DNA of 5,465 nucleotides from contig DXGD01000095.1 in the NCBI GenBank assembly GCA_019114115.1, positions 1 to 5,465 on the forward strand, written 5' to 3'. The notes under the pieces are model-generated. The model was given only the letters and a program-made list of their open reading frames with translations. It made no database searches and was not told the DNA's origin. The stretch is from Candidatus Nesterenkonia stercoripullorum (lineage in GTDB: Bacteria > Actinomycetota > Actinomycetes > Actinomycetales > Micrococcaceae). Made by a program: the position numbers and the translations under genes. This document shows, one piece after another, positions 5,365 through 5,465 of this stretch (positions are counted from its first letter, which is position 1; the number at the start of each line of letters is the position of its first letter).

Positions 5365-5465
5365 CACCCCAGACCCAGAGTTGGACCAGGACGTCGAAAT
5401 CCCAGGCTCCGCTTCCATGGTCAACCGGCTGCGATCCCTGCTGCATGCGTCGCCGGCGGAGTCGA
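5354..5465 (+). CDS. 5' part of unidentified gene, runs off right edge
   Basis: From ATG 5354 the frame stays open to the window end, giving 37 codons (MTTNTPDPELDQDVEIPG, then SASMVNRLRSLLHASPAES). A GTG directly before it at 5351 is in the same frame and could be the true start. Codons are strongly GC3-biased, as in the neighbouring genes, which supports coding. The first 18 or so residues are acidic and polar, then a basic helix-like stretch MVNRLRSLLH begins; there is no signal peptide. The only purine run upstream, GGTAGG at 5346-5351, ends 2 nt before the ATG, so a leaderless transcript is plausible. It is divergent from the lipoprotein gene with about 35 bp between starts. I do not recognise the family from so short a piece. 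Confidence 0.6.
   Translation, partial: MTTNTPDPELDQDVEIPGSASMVNRLRSLLHASPAES

Noticed and set aside
5317..5424. N-terminal extension of the lipoprotein to ATG 5424
   Set aside because: It would put about 36 polar residues before the signal peptide and overlap the divergent gene; the lipobox requires a start near 5316 or 5307.
1..5465. Mobile element, CRISPR, tRNA, phage defence or toxin-antitoxin system
   Set aside because: No transposase, integrase, spaced repeat array, cloverleaf or defence-type domain is visible; the genes seen are housekeeping or single exported proteins.

Overview
The window is high-GC DNA (roughly 63-65% by eye) with dense, GC3-rich coding and long spurious ORFs opposite the real genes. 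This fits an actinobacterium. The XseA and aminotransferase sequences read like those of the Micrococcales. The extracytoplasmic proteins are very acidic, which hints at a salt-tolerant member such as a Nesterenkonia-like organism. That genus is an inference from composition only.

Layout: (1) Bases 1-818, minus strand: a membrane-anchored protein of unknown function whose 3' end lies at or just beyond the left edge. (2) Bases 819-953: a divergent promoter region. (3) Bases 954-2384 and 2465-2731, plus strand: xseA and xseB, the two subunits of exonuclease VII, separated by an 80-nt spacer that holds a 28-codon ORF and paired G/C blocks around the xseB ribosome binding site. (4) Bases 2732-2809: a short convergent spacer with no convincing terminator. 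(5) Bases 2810-4048, minus strand: an AlaA/AlaT-type PLP aminotransferase. (6) Bases 4049-4215: an intergenic stretch rich in dyad symmetries. (7) Bases 4216-5316, minus strand: a highly acidic lipoprotein that aligns by eye with osmoprotectant (OpuBC/OpuCC/OsmX-type) ABC-transporter binding proteins but has a changed ligand region and no transporter partners in view. (8) From base 5351 or 5354, plus strand: the first 37-38 codons of an unidentified gene that may be read from a leaderless transcript. An exact 11-bp tandem duplication lies between this gene and the lipoprotein gene, inside the lipoprotein's translation initiation region.

Functionally the window is mostly housekeeping: single-strand DNA degradation (exonuclease VII) and pyruvate/alanine/glutamate amino-group exchange. 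I see no mobile element, CRISPR array, tRNA, rRNA or clear new multigene system. The parts most worth a second look are the orphan acidic binding protein, the 11-bp duplication at its start, the xseA-xseB spacer, and the membrane gene that has a good ribosome binding site but no standard start codon at the right distance.
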